Positions 42,879 to 49,750 of a stretch of 64,000 nucleotides of DNA are shown in pieces. The stretch's first letter is position 1. Every line of letters starts with the position of its first letter. The position numbers and the translations under genes were made by a program. The DNA comes from Deltaproteobacteria bacterium RBG_13_43_22. GTDB taxonomy: Bacteria; Desulfobacterota; RBG-13-43-22. Under the pieces are notes generated by a model. The model saw only the letters and a list, made by a program, of their open reading frames with translations. It had not been told where the DNA came from and made no database searches. Location: contig MGQB01000026.1 in the NCBI GenBank assembly GCA_001797675.1, forward strand, positions 62,001 to 126,000, in the 5' to 3' direction.

Positions 42879-42921
42879 AACAGCTCCTTGCCGCCTAATG
42901 GATTTAGATATTTGATCGGTT

Positions 42922-42952
42922 CAGCGCCGTTTTTCCCGCGCAGCCGGCGCTG
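42922..42952 (-). promoter_or_regulatory. hairpin in the cysE leader
   Basis: CAGCGCCG (42922-42929) and CGGCGCTG (42945-42952) form a perfect 8-bp stem in the predicted 5' leader of cysE-cysK, about 45 bases before the GTG. It is not followed by a U-run, so it is not an obvious terminator; it could influence mRNA stability or translation. Confidence 0.45.
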
Positions 42953-43260
42953 GGCTCTTGTCTTGTCCAAGCCGACATTTGATTCATCAGAAATTTCTTT
43001 TTGATGGTGAGAGTATAAAATTTGGAAAAGGCAAGGTCAAGGAGAAAAACTTAGGCGGAAGGCAAGGAAACCAAAGGGGCATCTGGAAAAAACGAGCTAT
43101 GGTTATTTAAATCGATTTGAATTTGAAATGATGTATTCTGAAAAAATTTTCCGGATTACACTTTCAGGAAGAGGTAATGGGGGTGAATCTTAAATATATA
43201 CACAAATTACCATTCCCATTGGTTCCCCTTTGGAAAGAGAGGGCGGTTATTAAATTCAAC
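42953..43260. other. intergenic region upstream of cysE
   Basis: Apart from the cysE promoter at 43012-43040 this stretch shows no gene, tRNA or convincing hairpin. It ends at the 3' end of the metallo-beta-lactamase remnant. Confidence 0.5.
43012..43040 (-). promoter_or_regulatory. sigma-70 promoter of cysE-cysK
   Basis: On the minus strand: TTGACC (43040-43035), a 17-base spacer, TATACT (43017-43012). The predicted start is near 43004. This hexamer pair recurs at the lsrF promoter (52093-52121). Confidence 0.7.
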
Positions 43261-43548
43261 TCACGGCGTAATCGTATATTTTGTCCCAACGGTGTTTAAG
43301 ATGAATTGATCTGGCATCTCCCGGGCAAAGGCAGCAATGGCTTCATACCCTGTGCAGTGAGTGGGCACAATATATTGCGGATTGATTTTCTTGATGTCCG
43401 CAACCGTTTTCTGCATGATTTCAGGCTTGACTCCAGCCAAGTGGAACCCCCCGATCACTGCATAAATTTTTTCAACCCCGGTTATCTTCTGGGCCTGTTT
43501 AACCGTATTCACTATTCCTCTGTGGGCGCAACCGGAGAGAACCACCAA
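43261..43548 (-). pseudogene. C-terminal remnant of an MBL-fold metallohydrolase
   Basis: The 95 codons match the end of MBL-fold proteins related to the dihydropterin-RFA-P-synthase-like group: VVLSGCAHRGIVNTVKQAQ, VIGGFHLAG, and IVPTHCTGYEAI with a metal-ligand His. The N-terminal two thirds, including the HxHxDH metal motif, are absent. Reading upstream in frame gives only Leu-Gly before a TAG, and the sequence beyond does not resemble the family. It is therefore a truncated gene. The similarity to live homologues is still good, so the loss may be recent. Confidence 0.7.
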
Positions 43549-43660
43549 GCCCTAAAATTGTAAGTTAGGAATAGGCGACGACATGAAACGGCACGATTAG
43601 ACCCCATGCAGGATAAAAAAATCCGTTCATATAGAATAAACGATAGGAGGTTGCCCCTCT

Positions 43661-44935
43661 TCAACGTCCGTGGCACTGTTTATATTTTTTCCCACTGCCG
43701 CAAGGGCAAGGATCGTTACGGCCGACATTGCCCAAGGATGTTTTCGTTTGGCCTTGTTCGTTTGCAACCATCTGCATGATCTCTGCCGGAGCCCGGTTTT
43801 CGCGCAGAAGCCCGGTCATGATACGCATGGAGCGATCGATGTGCTTGAAGAAGGCCTTGTAGCCTGCGCATAGAAAGTTCAGCCCGGCCTCACCATCCGG
43901 GGTCTTGATGAACCGGTCCTTGGGGCATCCGCCGTGACAGGCAAAACGTACCTTACACTTCCGGCAAAAGCGAGGGAGCAAGTCCAGTTTGTCCCGGCCG
44001 AACTTGAGCTGTTTGGGCGAAGCCACCATTTCGATCATGGGAACCTCGGAAATATTTCCCAAGAAATGGTCCGGGGAGACGAAGTGATCGCAGGCGTACA
44101 TATCACCGTTATGTTCCATGGCCAGGGTCATCCCACAGGTAGGTGAGAATACGCACAAACTCACCGGTTCCCCGGACCAGTTGGCCAGGGCTACATCGAA
44201 CATATTGACAAATATCTCCCCCACATCGCTTCGAACCCATTCCTCGAAGATCGTAATCAAAAAGCGACCATACTGCCCGGCGGTGACGGAAAAATCGCTT
44301 ACGGCATCCATTTCATTCCGCCGTTCCACGATAGGGATGAGCTGGATGTATTTAATACCCAGTTCGTCCCGCAGAAAACGGTAAACGTCTAATGGGTTAT
44401 CGGCATTGGCCTTATGGATGGTCACCAGGGCATTAACCTCAACCCCGTGTTCCTTCAAACAATCCAACCCCTGGATCACCCGATCGAAGGTCGGCAGGCC
44501 CTTTTTATCCCGCCGAAAGACATCGTGCCGCTCACGCGGACCGTCGATGCTGATCCCTACCAGAAAGTTGTGCTCCCGGAAAAAGGCGACCCACTCGTCG
44601 TTGATCAGTGTGCCGTTGGTCTGGATGGTATTGAGGATGGTCATATCAGGACGCCGGTAATTTTGCTGGATCTCGATAGACCTTCGAAAAAAATCCAGGC
44701 CCATCAACATAGGCTCCCCACCCTGCCAGGCTATGGTCACCTCGGGAAACCGGTGGGCTTCGATAAGCCGGCGGATATAGGTTTCCAGCATCTCGTCGGT
44801 CATGCGGAAGCGGCTGCCGGGGTAGAGCTTCTCCTTGGGAAGGTAAAAACAGTAGGCACAATCAAGGTTGCAGATCGCACCGGTCGGTTTGGCCAGCAGG
44901 TGAAAGGCCGGTGGTGCAGCCGGGTTGGTTGACAT
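43661..44935 (-). CDS. anaerobic sulfatase-maturating-type radical SAM enzyme with SEC-C tail
   Basis: Oxidises an active-site Cys or Ser of sulfatases to formylglycine in anSME-type family members. The 424-residue protein has the radical-SAM motif CNLDCAYC (~residues 22-29) and all SPASM-type cysteines: SLC, PTC, YACDHFV (with the family's catalytic Asp after Cys), FCRKC, FACHGGC and FLC. The C-terminal ~20 residues are a SEC-C zinc motif ([17 protein letters not shown]), a common fusion. The start at 44935 overlaps the amidase stop as TGATG; a longer frame to 44968 would overlap further. No sulfatase gene lies in the window, so the target is elsewhere or different. Confidence 0.85.
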   Translation of the reverse strand: MSTNPAAPPAFHLLAKPTGAICNLDCAYCFYLPKEKLYPGSRFRMTDEMLETYIRRLIEAHRFPEVTIAWQGGEPMLMGLDFFRRSIEIQQNYRRPDMTILNTIQTNGTLINDEWVAFFREHNFLVGISIDGPRERHDVFRRDKKGLPTFDRVIQGLDCLKEHGVEVNALVTIHKANADNPLDVYRFLRDELGIKYIQLIPIVERRNEMDAVSDFSVTAGQYGRFLITIFEEWVRSDVGEIFVNMFDVALANWSGEPVSLCVFSPTCGMTLAMEHNGDMYACDHFVSPDHFLGNISEVPMIEMVASPKQLKFGRDKLDLLPRFCRKCKVRFACHGGCPKDRFIKTPDGEAGLNFLCAGYKAFFKHIDRSMRIMTGLLRENRAPAEIMQMVANEQGQTKTSLGNVGRNDPCPCGSGKKYKQCHGR

Positions 44936-46368
44936 CAAACCAAAACCGGCGGCCGGCGGTCTTTCCATGGCCGCGCTTGTTCAAGCTGGGCGGCCAGGCG
45001 AAAAAGCGTGGCCTCATCCCCGAAACGACCCATAAAATGGGTTCCGATCGGAAGCCCCTCATCATTCCAATAAAGGGGAACGGACATGGCCGGCTGCCCC
45101 GTAGCATTACAGATGGGGGTAAAAGGGACAAACTGGGCCGACCGTCTCCAACCCTTGAGTGGATCATCGGCAGGGGAATCGAAGGTACCCAGCAAAACCG
45201 GAGGTTCACCAAGGGTAGGGGTCATGAAGCTATCGTAGTCTATAAGGAAACCGGCCCATTCCCGCGATATTCTCTGAAGGCTCTGGACTGCAAAAAGATA
45301 ATCCGACCCGCTGACTTTTATCCCCATTTCATAAAGCCCCCAGGTGACCGGTTCATACTGATCGGGAGACGGCTTCTTCCCCGTGATATAGGATATTCCT
45401 TCGACGGTAGAGGCACAGCCCGTGGCCCAAATGACCGTAAAGGCCCTGGCCAGTTGTTCCCCGTCAAAAGTGGGGCTCGTTTCAATCAGGTCATGGCCGA
45501 GTTCGGAACAGAGCTTTACAGAATCCAAAAGGGCCTTCTGGCAATCTTCGGCAATGGCTTGTCCTCTGAACGTCTGGCCCCAATAGGCGATACGAAGCCG
45601 ACCGGGATCCTTGCCGATTTCTTTTTTCAATGGTCGGATCGGAAGGGGGGCACAATAGGGATCACCGACATCAACCCCCATGGTGGCATCCAGAATGGCC
45701 GCCGAATCTCGCACGGAGCGGGTAAGCACATGTTCGGCCACGAATCCGTTCATCAGGTCCCCAAAATCCGGTCCGAGAGGGTTCCTGGCCCGGGTGGGTT
45801 TCAGGCCGAATAGACCGCAGCAGGAGGCGGGAATGCGGATGGAACCGCCGCCGTCGTTCCCGTGGGCCACGGGGACCAGACCCGAGGCAACGGCCGCCGC
45901 TGATCCGCCGCTGGATCCCCCGGTGGTCCGATTCAGATTCCAGGGGTTGCGGCAGGGCCCCAATAGTCGGGATTCGGTAGTGGGCAGGAGGCCCAGTTCC
46001 GGAGTGTTCGTTTTACCCACCGTGATAAATCCCGCCTTTTTATACCGGCGGACCAGTTCGCTGTCATGATCGGCAATGTAATGCTGCAAATTATTTGTCC
46101 CAAAGGTCATACGCACCCCCTGGTAGGAGGCGAGGAGGTCTTTGATCAAAAAAGGCACGCCGGCAAAAGGCCCTTTGGGAATGGGGCCCCTGGCGGCTTG
46201 CCGTGCCTCATCAAACATGGGGGTGACCACGGCATTGATTTGGGGATTTATTTTTTCTATCCGTCGAATGGTAAATTCGATAAGTTCTTCGGCCTTAATT
46301 TCTTTTTTTCTGATCAGCCCGGCCAGGGCTGTGGCATCCATGAAGGCAAGTCTTTCGTATCCTTTCAT
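44935..46368 (-). CDS. amidase signature family hydrolase
   Basis: 477 residues. The Ser-cisSer-Lys triad is present: Lys in [15 protein letters not shown] (~residue 77), the first Ser in the [13 protein letters not shown] motif and the catalytic Ser in [14 protein letters not shown]. Length and motifs fit amidases and GatA-like hydrolases acting on small amides; no GatB/GatC is near, so it is not the tRNA amidotransferase. AAAGGAAAAG precedes the ATG at 46368. It lies 35 bases after the MerB-like selenoprotein gene and overlaps the maturase gene, forming a three-gene unit. Confidence 0.9.
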   Translation of the reverse strand: MKGYERLAFMDATALAGLIRKKEIKAEELIEFTIRRIEKINPQINAVVTPMFDEARQAARGPIPKGPFAGVPFLIKDLLASYQGVRMTFGTNNLQHYIADHDSELVRRYKKAGFITVGKTNTPELGLLPTTESRLLGPCRNPWNLNRTTGGSSGGSAAAVASGLVPVAHGNDGGGSIRIPASCCGLFGLKPTRARNPLGPDFGDLMNGFVAEHVLTRSVRDSAAILDATMGVDVGDPYCAPLPIRPLKKEIGKDPGRLRIAYWGQTFRGQAIAEDCQKALLDSVKLCSELGHDLIETSPTFDGEQLARAFTVIWATGCASTVEGISYITGKKPSPDQYEPVTWGLYEMGIKVSGSDYLFAVQSLQRISREWAGFLIDYDSFMTPTLGEPPVLLGTFDSPADDPLKGWRRSAQFVPFTPICNATGQPAMSVPLYWNDEGLPIGTHFMGRFGDEATLFRLAAQLEQARPWKDRRPPVLV

Positions 46369-46403
46369 GTGGCTTTTCCTTTCGTAACCGGTACAAGGCC
46401 GTA

Positions 46404-47111
46404 CTATTTCGGCCGCTTCCAGAAAGGTCCGGTCTTGCCGATCTCTTTCATGGTTTGGATCATCTCCCGGGCATATTCAAACATGTGGGAGACATAATCC
46501 TCATCCATACGACGTTTAAAGTAGGACCCGGAAAAAAGCTTCATCATATCGGGTAAGGGGGTTATGCCTTCCTCGGTTCCTTCGACATAAGATGCCCAGT
46601 TGCGAACATGCGCTTCCGACCGGAAGCAATTCATGGTGCTTCAGGCGTAGCTTGCATCTTCAAACCATTTCCAGTAAGGCACGGAGACGTAAGTCATATA
46701 ACCCGCCGTGTCCTGCTCATTCAGGATCCGACCATCCTGAAGGACGATGCGCAGCGGCTGGCCGCAATCAAGACAGGGGAAATCGATGGTTACTTTTTTG
46801 CCGGGAAAAAGCCAGCAGACCGCCAGCGATTCAAAGGCTCACTGGCCGAACCATTTCTGTTGGCCTTCAATGGTGATGCGGTACTGAGTGGGAAGATTGT
46901 TAAAAGGGGCGAAGGAAGCGATGAGGTCGGTTCGGGGGTAAGGCCATCCCGGTATTCCGGAGGTAAAAAGGTCGTGGAGGGTTTTTTTGCCCTCTTCAAC
47001 TGAAAGACCGAGTTCGGAAGCCAATTCCGTGTAGAAGGGGGCCTGGCCGGTTTTCACCATGCGCTTCATGATGGTATGAAAGGCCTGGTCCAATATTGTG
47101 GGATTACTCAT
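46404..47111 (-). CDS. merB-like: MerB-like (alkylmercury lyase family) selenoprotein with two in-frame UGA codons
   Basis: One frame of 235 residues from an ATG at 47111 (AAGGAGGAA upstream) to 46404, broken only by TGA at 46841-46839 (residue 91) and 46643-46641 (residue 157). The N-terminal ~75 residues are helical, like the winged-helix part of MerB. UGA 91 lies in WFGQ-U-AFESL and aligns with Cys96 of E. coli MerB (YAWCALD), with Glu94 at the Asp99 position. UGA 157 lies in [12 protein letters not shown] and aligns with Cys159 (SFCCHVHFFAS). The spacing of 66 codons compares with 63. The DxPC..C pair (FPCLDCGQP) matches the Cys117 region. Each UGA has a SECIS-like hairpin. Both catalytic thiols are thus probably selenocysteine. 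Two independent nonsense mutations at these positions is the less likely alternative. Confidence 0.85.
46612..46643 (-). promoter_or_regulatory. SECIS-like element for UGA codon 157
   Basis: From the UGA (46643-46641), 13 nt lead to a perfect stem GCUUCC / GGAAGC with loop GGUC (46627-46612). The loop starts 20 nt after the UGA. SelB in E. coli recognises GGUC in the apical loop at about this distance. Confidence 0.8.
46811..46841 (-). promoter_or_regulatory. SECIS-like element for UGA codon 91
   Basis: From the UGA (46841-46839), 11 nt lead to the stem GCUGGC, apical loop GGUCU and return stem GCUGGC (46827-46811), six pairs including two central G-U wobbles. The GGUC loop starts 18 nt after the UGA, close to the position in the E. 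coli fdhF SECIS. Confidence 0.7.
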
Positions 47112-47234
47112 GGCTTATTCCTCCTTTTTTGTTTTTGTGTTTGGAAAAAATGAGTTCTGTTCTAATGATCCCGATTTTATTCAGACGGAGACGCGGCTCA
47201 TAAATATTCTGGAAGGACTGAACTGGTTTTTTAA

Positions 47235-48026
47235 TTACAGACTGAGCCCTCCGTCGAGGTAAAGGGTTTGACCGGTCATGTAGTCGGAAGCTGAAGAAGC
47301 CAGATAGAGAGCCAGCAGACCCGCTTCCCGCAACCGTCCGGCCCGGCCCAGGGGAGTTATTTTCGAGATGTATTCGGTCATTTTTTTCGCTGTTTCTTCA
47401 TCATTGATATTCAGCGGTTCGGGAAAAAGCCCGGGGGCAATGGAGTTGATCTGGATATTGTAAGCAGCCCATTCCAGGGCCTGGGTACGGGTGAAACCCA
47501 CGACGGCGGATTTGGCCAGGGAGTAGAGAACCACTTCCTTCCCCCCTTTTCCTGCCGTGAATGAGGAAATATTAATGATCTTGCCGCTGCGGCGTTCGAG
47601 CATCTGCGGACCTATGGCGCGGGTACAGAGGATGGCGGCCATAAGGTTGAGATCGACTATTTTCTTTATTTCCTCATCCGAGGCCGGTTCTCCCTGCTTC
47701 CCCGGGAGTGTAACCAATGGTTTTCGAATGGCATCCCCAAGGTTATTGACCAAAACGTCTATTCGGCCGAACTCCTTCAATACCGTATCCACCGCCCGTT
47801 GCACTTCAGCGGATTGCGTCACATCGGCCAGAATCGGCAATATTCGACGTCCGCTCGCTTCGGCAATTTCTTTGGCAGTATTTATGACATAGCGGTCGGT
47901 AAGGGCATTAAGGGCGATATCCGCCCCGGCTTCGGCCAGAACCTGGGCGATTCCCTTGCCGATGCCGCGCCCGGCCCCGGTGATAAAAACAACCTTTCCT
48001 TCAATGTCATATTCCTTTGGCAGCAT
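47235..48026 (-). CDS. short-chain dehydrogenase/reductase
   Basis: 263 residues. NAD(P)-binding TGAGRGIGKGIA (~14-25), structural NNLGD, catalytic Ser of ISSFTAGKGG, and Tyr-x3-Lys as YSLAKSA (~160). The end TGQTLYLDGGLSL is typical of classical SDRs of the FabG/3-oxoacyl or polyol dehydrogenase type. The NAG motif is NLGD, a small deviation. AGGAAGG precedes the ATG. It is on the same strand as, and 123 bases upstream of, the MerB-like gene; the substrate is unknown. Confidence 0.92.
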   Translation of the reverse strand: MLPKEYDIEGKVVFITGAGRGIGKGIAQVLAEAGADIALNALTDRYVINTAKEIAEASGRRILPILADVTQSAEVQRAVDTVLKEFGRIDVLVNNLGDAIRKPLVTLPGKQGEPASDEEIKKIVDLNLMAAILCTRAIGPQMLERRSGKIINISSFTAGKGGKEVVLYSLAKSAVVGFTRTQALEWAAYNIQINSIAPGLFPEPLNINDEETAKKMTEYISKITPLGRAGRLREAGLLALYLASSASDYMTGQTLYLDGGLSL

Positions 48027-48147
48027 TGAAACCTTCCTGAATAACAGTCTTTTTTATGGATATTAGAGTCGAGAACTCACCGAATAAACATCTCTTAGAT
48101 TCTTACACCTTAAATCCAAGTATTTATCTCTAACATTTATACCAGGA

Positions 48148-48360
48148 TCATAGGGGGGTCTTGTTTTTGGAGTTGTCCATTCGCAAGCCAAAATCTTATT
48201 ACCGGGCCAAGACTTGAACCTTTCATTTCAAGCAGGTCTTCACCAGAGCAGGAAACAGGCTTTGGTGTGATCGCTGTATCGAAATCAACTTTGCCTTTGG
48301 GCCGGATGGGAAACTCATAATTACCCTTTGGACAATTCCAAAAATAAGACCCCCCTATGA
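48148..48360. repeat. ~210-bp element with 30-bp terminal inverted repeats, copy 1
   Basis: Left end (48148-48179) TCATAGGGGGGTCTTG and onward pairs with the right end (48329-48360) over ~32 bases with two mismatches, both G-U compatible in plus-strand RNA. The inner part is similar to copy 2 at 49495-49711 (shared TTTGAA..AAGCAGG words and a CCCTTTGGACAA boundary). It lies in the gap between the SDR and VOC genes; the rest of that gap (48027-48147) shows nothing. It looks like a MITE-type or structured intergenic repeat. Confidence 0.7.
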
Positions 48361-48402
48361 ACAAAGCCCAAAGAAAGTTAGAAAAGTTCAAAATATATTT
48401 GG

Positions 48403-48810
48403 TCAGGACCTTCTCATAATTTCAAAAATGGCCCCTCCGGGACCTCCGGCATCGAGGTAGGCAAAATTGCCGGGGTCATGAATCAGAAGCTTGGCCCCTT
48501 TTTCGATCAATTGGTTCGCTTCCTGGTCGACATCGTCGACATAGAATCCCAAATGATGAAGTCCCTCGCCCCATTTGTCGAGAAATTTCGACTGAAAAAT
48601 CCGCCCCTCCGTGCATTGAACCAGTTCGATCTGTACCGGCCCGATATAGGTGAAGGCCATCCTGATTTTCCAGGGCCTTCCCTTGGCATCGGTACCGCCG
48701 TTTTCGCTGAATGTCCAGGGTCCCATTCCATATAAGGCGGACCATTTTTCAATGACCGCATCCATATCATGAACCGCGTAACTGATTTGATCCACCGATT
48801 TTAAGAGCAT
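48403..48810 (-). CDS. VOC (glyoxalase/epimerase) superfamily protein
   Basis: 135 residues. The two beta-alpha-beta-beta-beta modules typical of vicinal-oxygen-chelate enzymes are visible: VDQISYAVHDMDAVIEKWSALYG at the start, then MAFTYIGPVQIELVQ, GLHHLGFYVDDVDQEANQLIEKG and YLDAGGPGGAIFEIMR. His (HHLG), Gln/Glu (QIELVQ) and Glu (FEIM) are possible metal ligands, as in methylmalonyl-CoA epimerase and relatives. AAGGAGGTG precedes the ATG. Same strand as the SDR gene downstream, but the repeat element separates them. Confidence 0.85.
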   Translation of the reverse strand: MLLKSVDQISYAVHDMDAVIEKWSALYGMGPWTFSENGGTDAKGRPWKIRMAFTYIGPVQIELVQCTEGRIFQSKFLDKWGEGLHHLGFYVDDVDQEANQLIEKGAKLLIHDPGNFAYLDAGGPGGAIFEIMRRS

Positions 48811-48869
48811 ATCAACACCTCCTTTTTATCGATCATCCCATAACCGGAAAGTTAAATTTTTATCATTTA

Positions 48870-49427
48870 CTAAAAGATTTTAGGTTTAAAAACAATTGCA
48901 GGTTTGGTCCTGGTGGAGTATTTAAACCCCTCCGCCTTTAGAATATCACCGTATCGAACCTTTAATTCCTCAAGGGGTCCGGCATCAAAGGCCCTGGTCG
49001 GGCAGGCTTCGACACACACCGGTAATTTTTTTTGATCCCATCGTTCCAGGCAGAAATCACACTTGCCCATCTTTGATCCCGGGTCGGGTCCGAACTGAGG
49101 GGCGTCGTATGGACAGGCCTTCTGACATTTTTGGTCGCATTTTTCATTGCCCAGACAGGCCTCCCGATCCACAAAAACGATCCCGTCCTCCTCACGCTTC
49201 CGGATGGCGGCGGTCGGACAGGCGGGAACACACACCGGCTCAAGACAGTGGTAACAGGGTACGGCCAGATAGCTGACAAAGATATTCGGAAAATCCCCTT
49301 TTTCGGTATAAACCAGTCTCATCCATTTCTCCGGTCCGGCCGGGATGTCGTTCCAGTCTTTGCAGGATACCTGACAGGCCCCGCACCCGGTGCATCTGGT
49401 CTGGTCAAAATAGAATCCAACCTGCAT
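48870..49427 (-). CDS. 4Fe-4S ferredoxin-type electron-transfer subunit (DmsB-like)
   Basis: 185 residues with four cysteine clusters, as in DmsB/NrfC-type proteins: CTGCGACQVSCKDWN (~12-26), CYHCLEPVCVPACPTAAI (~59-76), CLGNEKCDQKCQKACPYDAP (~92-110) and CDFCLERWDQKKLPVCVEACPTRAF (~119-144). It passes electrons between a quinol or soluble donor and the molybdenum subunit. It follows the DmsA-like gene on the same strand, with repeat element copy 2 between them. No DmsC-type membrane anchor is present. GGAGGAGAT precedes the ATG. Confidence 0.93.
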   Translation of the reverse strand: MQVGFYFDQTRCTGCGACQVSCKDWNDIPAGPEKWMRLVYTEKGDFPNIFVSYLAVPCYHCLEPVCVPACPTAAIRKREEDGIVFVDREACLGNEKCDQKCQKACPYDAPQFGPDPGSKMGKCDFCLERWDQKKLPVCVEACPTRAFDAGPLEELKVRYGDILKAEGFKYSTRTKPAIVFKPKIF

Positions 49428-49494
49428 GGTTAATCTCCTCCTATTAAGTGTCTCTTAATAATCTTGACATGAAAATGAAAAGTTCGCCTTAGAT

Positions 49495-49711
49495 GGGACC
49501 GGGGTGTCCTCTTTTCTGGAATTGTCCACCCTATAGGCCCAAAGCTTCTTTGCCGAGCCCAATTTTGAATTTTAATTTGAAGCAGGCCTACAAACAAGCC
49601 CGAAATGGGCTTGGGTGAATGCCCTGCACCTAATCCACTTAACCGTCCGGGCCGGGATAGGGCGATGAGTCACCCTTTGGACAACTCCAGAAAAGAGGAC
49701 ACCCCGGTCCC
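49495..49711. repeat. ~215-bp element with 33-bp terminal inverted repeats, copy 2
   Basis: The left end (49495-49527) beginning GGGACCGGGGTGTCC pairs with the right end (49679-49711) over 33 bases with one mismatch. The inner region resembles copy 1 at 48148-48360, while the terminal arms differ between copies but stay self-complementary. It lies between the DmsB-like and DmsA-like genes. The remaining bases of that gap (49428-49494, 49712-49750) show nothing else. Confidence 0.72.
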
Positions 49712-49750
49712 TGGCATCAAATTGAAGTCAATATTATTTTGAGACCCTTA

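Noticed and set aside
42871-42879. Perfect DnaA box TTATCCACA at the cysE start
   Set aside because: A single box overlapping a start codon; a chance match is expected about once per 130 kb of double-stranded sequence, and no cluster or AT-rich unwinding region is nearby.
43261-43563. Possible read-through (pyrrolysine) at the TAG before the MBL remnant
   Set aside because: Sequence upstream of the TAG in the same frame does not resemble the MBL family, so the gene is truncated and not recoded.
44935-46368. Amidase considered as GatA of the tRNA amidotransferase
   Set aside because: No gatB or gatC nearby, and its neighbours are a radical-SAM maturase and a MerB-like gene.
48137-48391. 84-codon minus-strand frame
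   Set aside because: It lies almost entirely within the inverted-repeat element copy 1; its translation is explained by the repeat.
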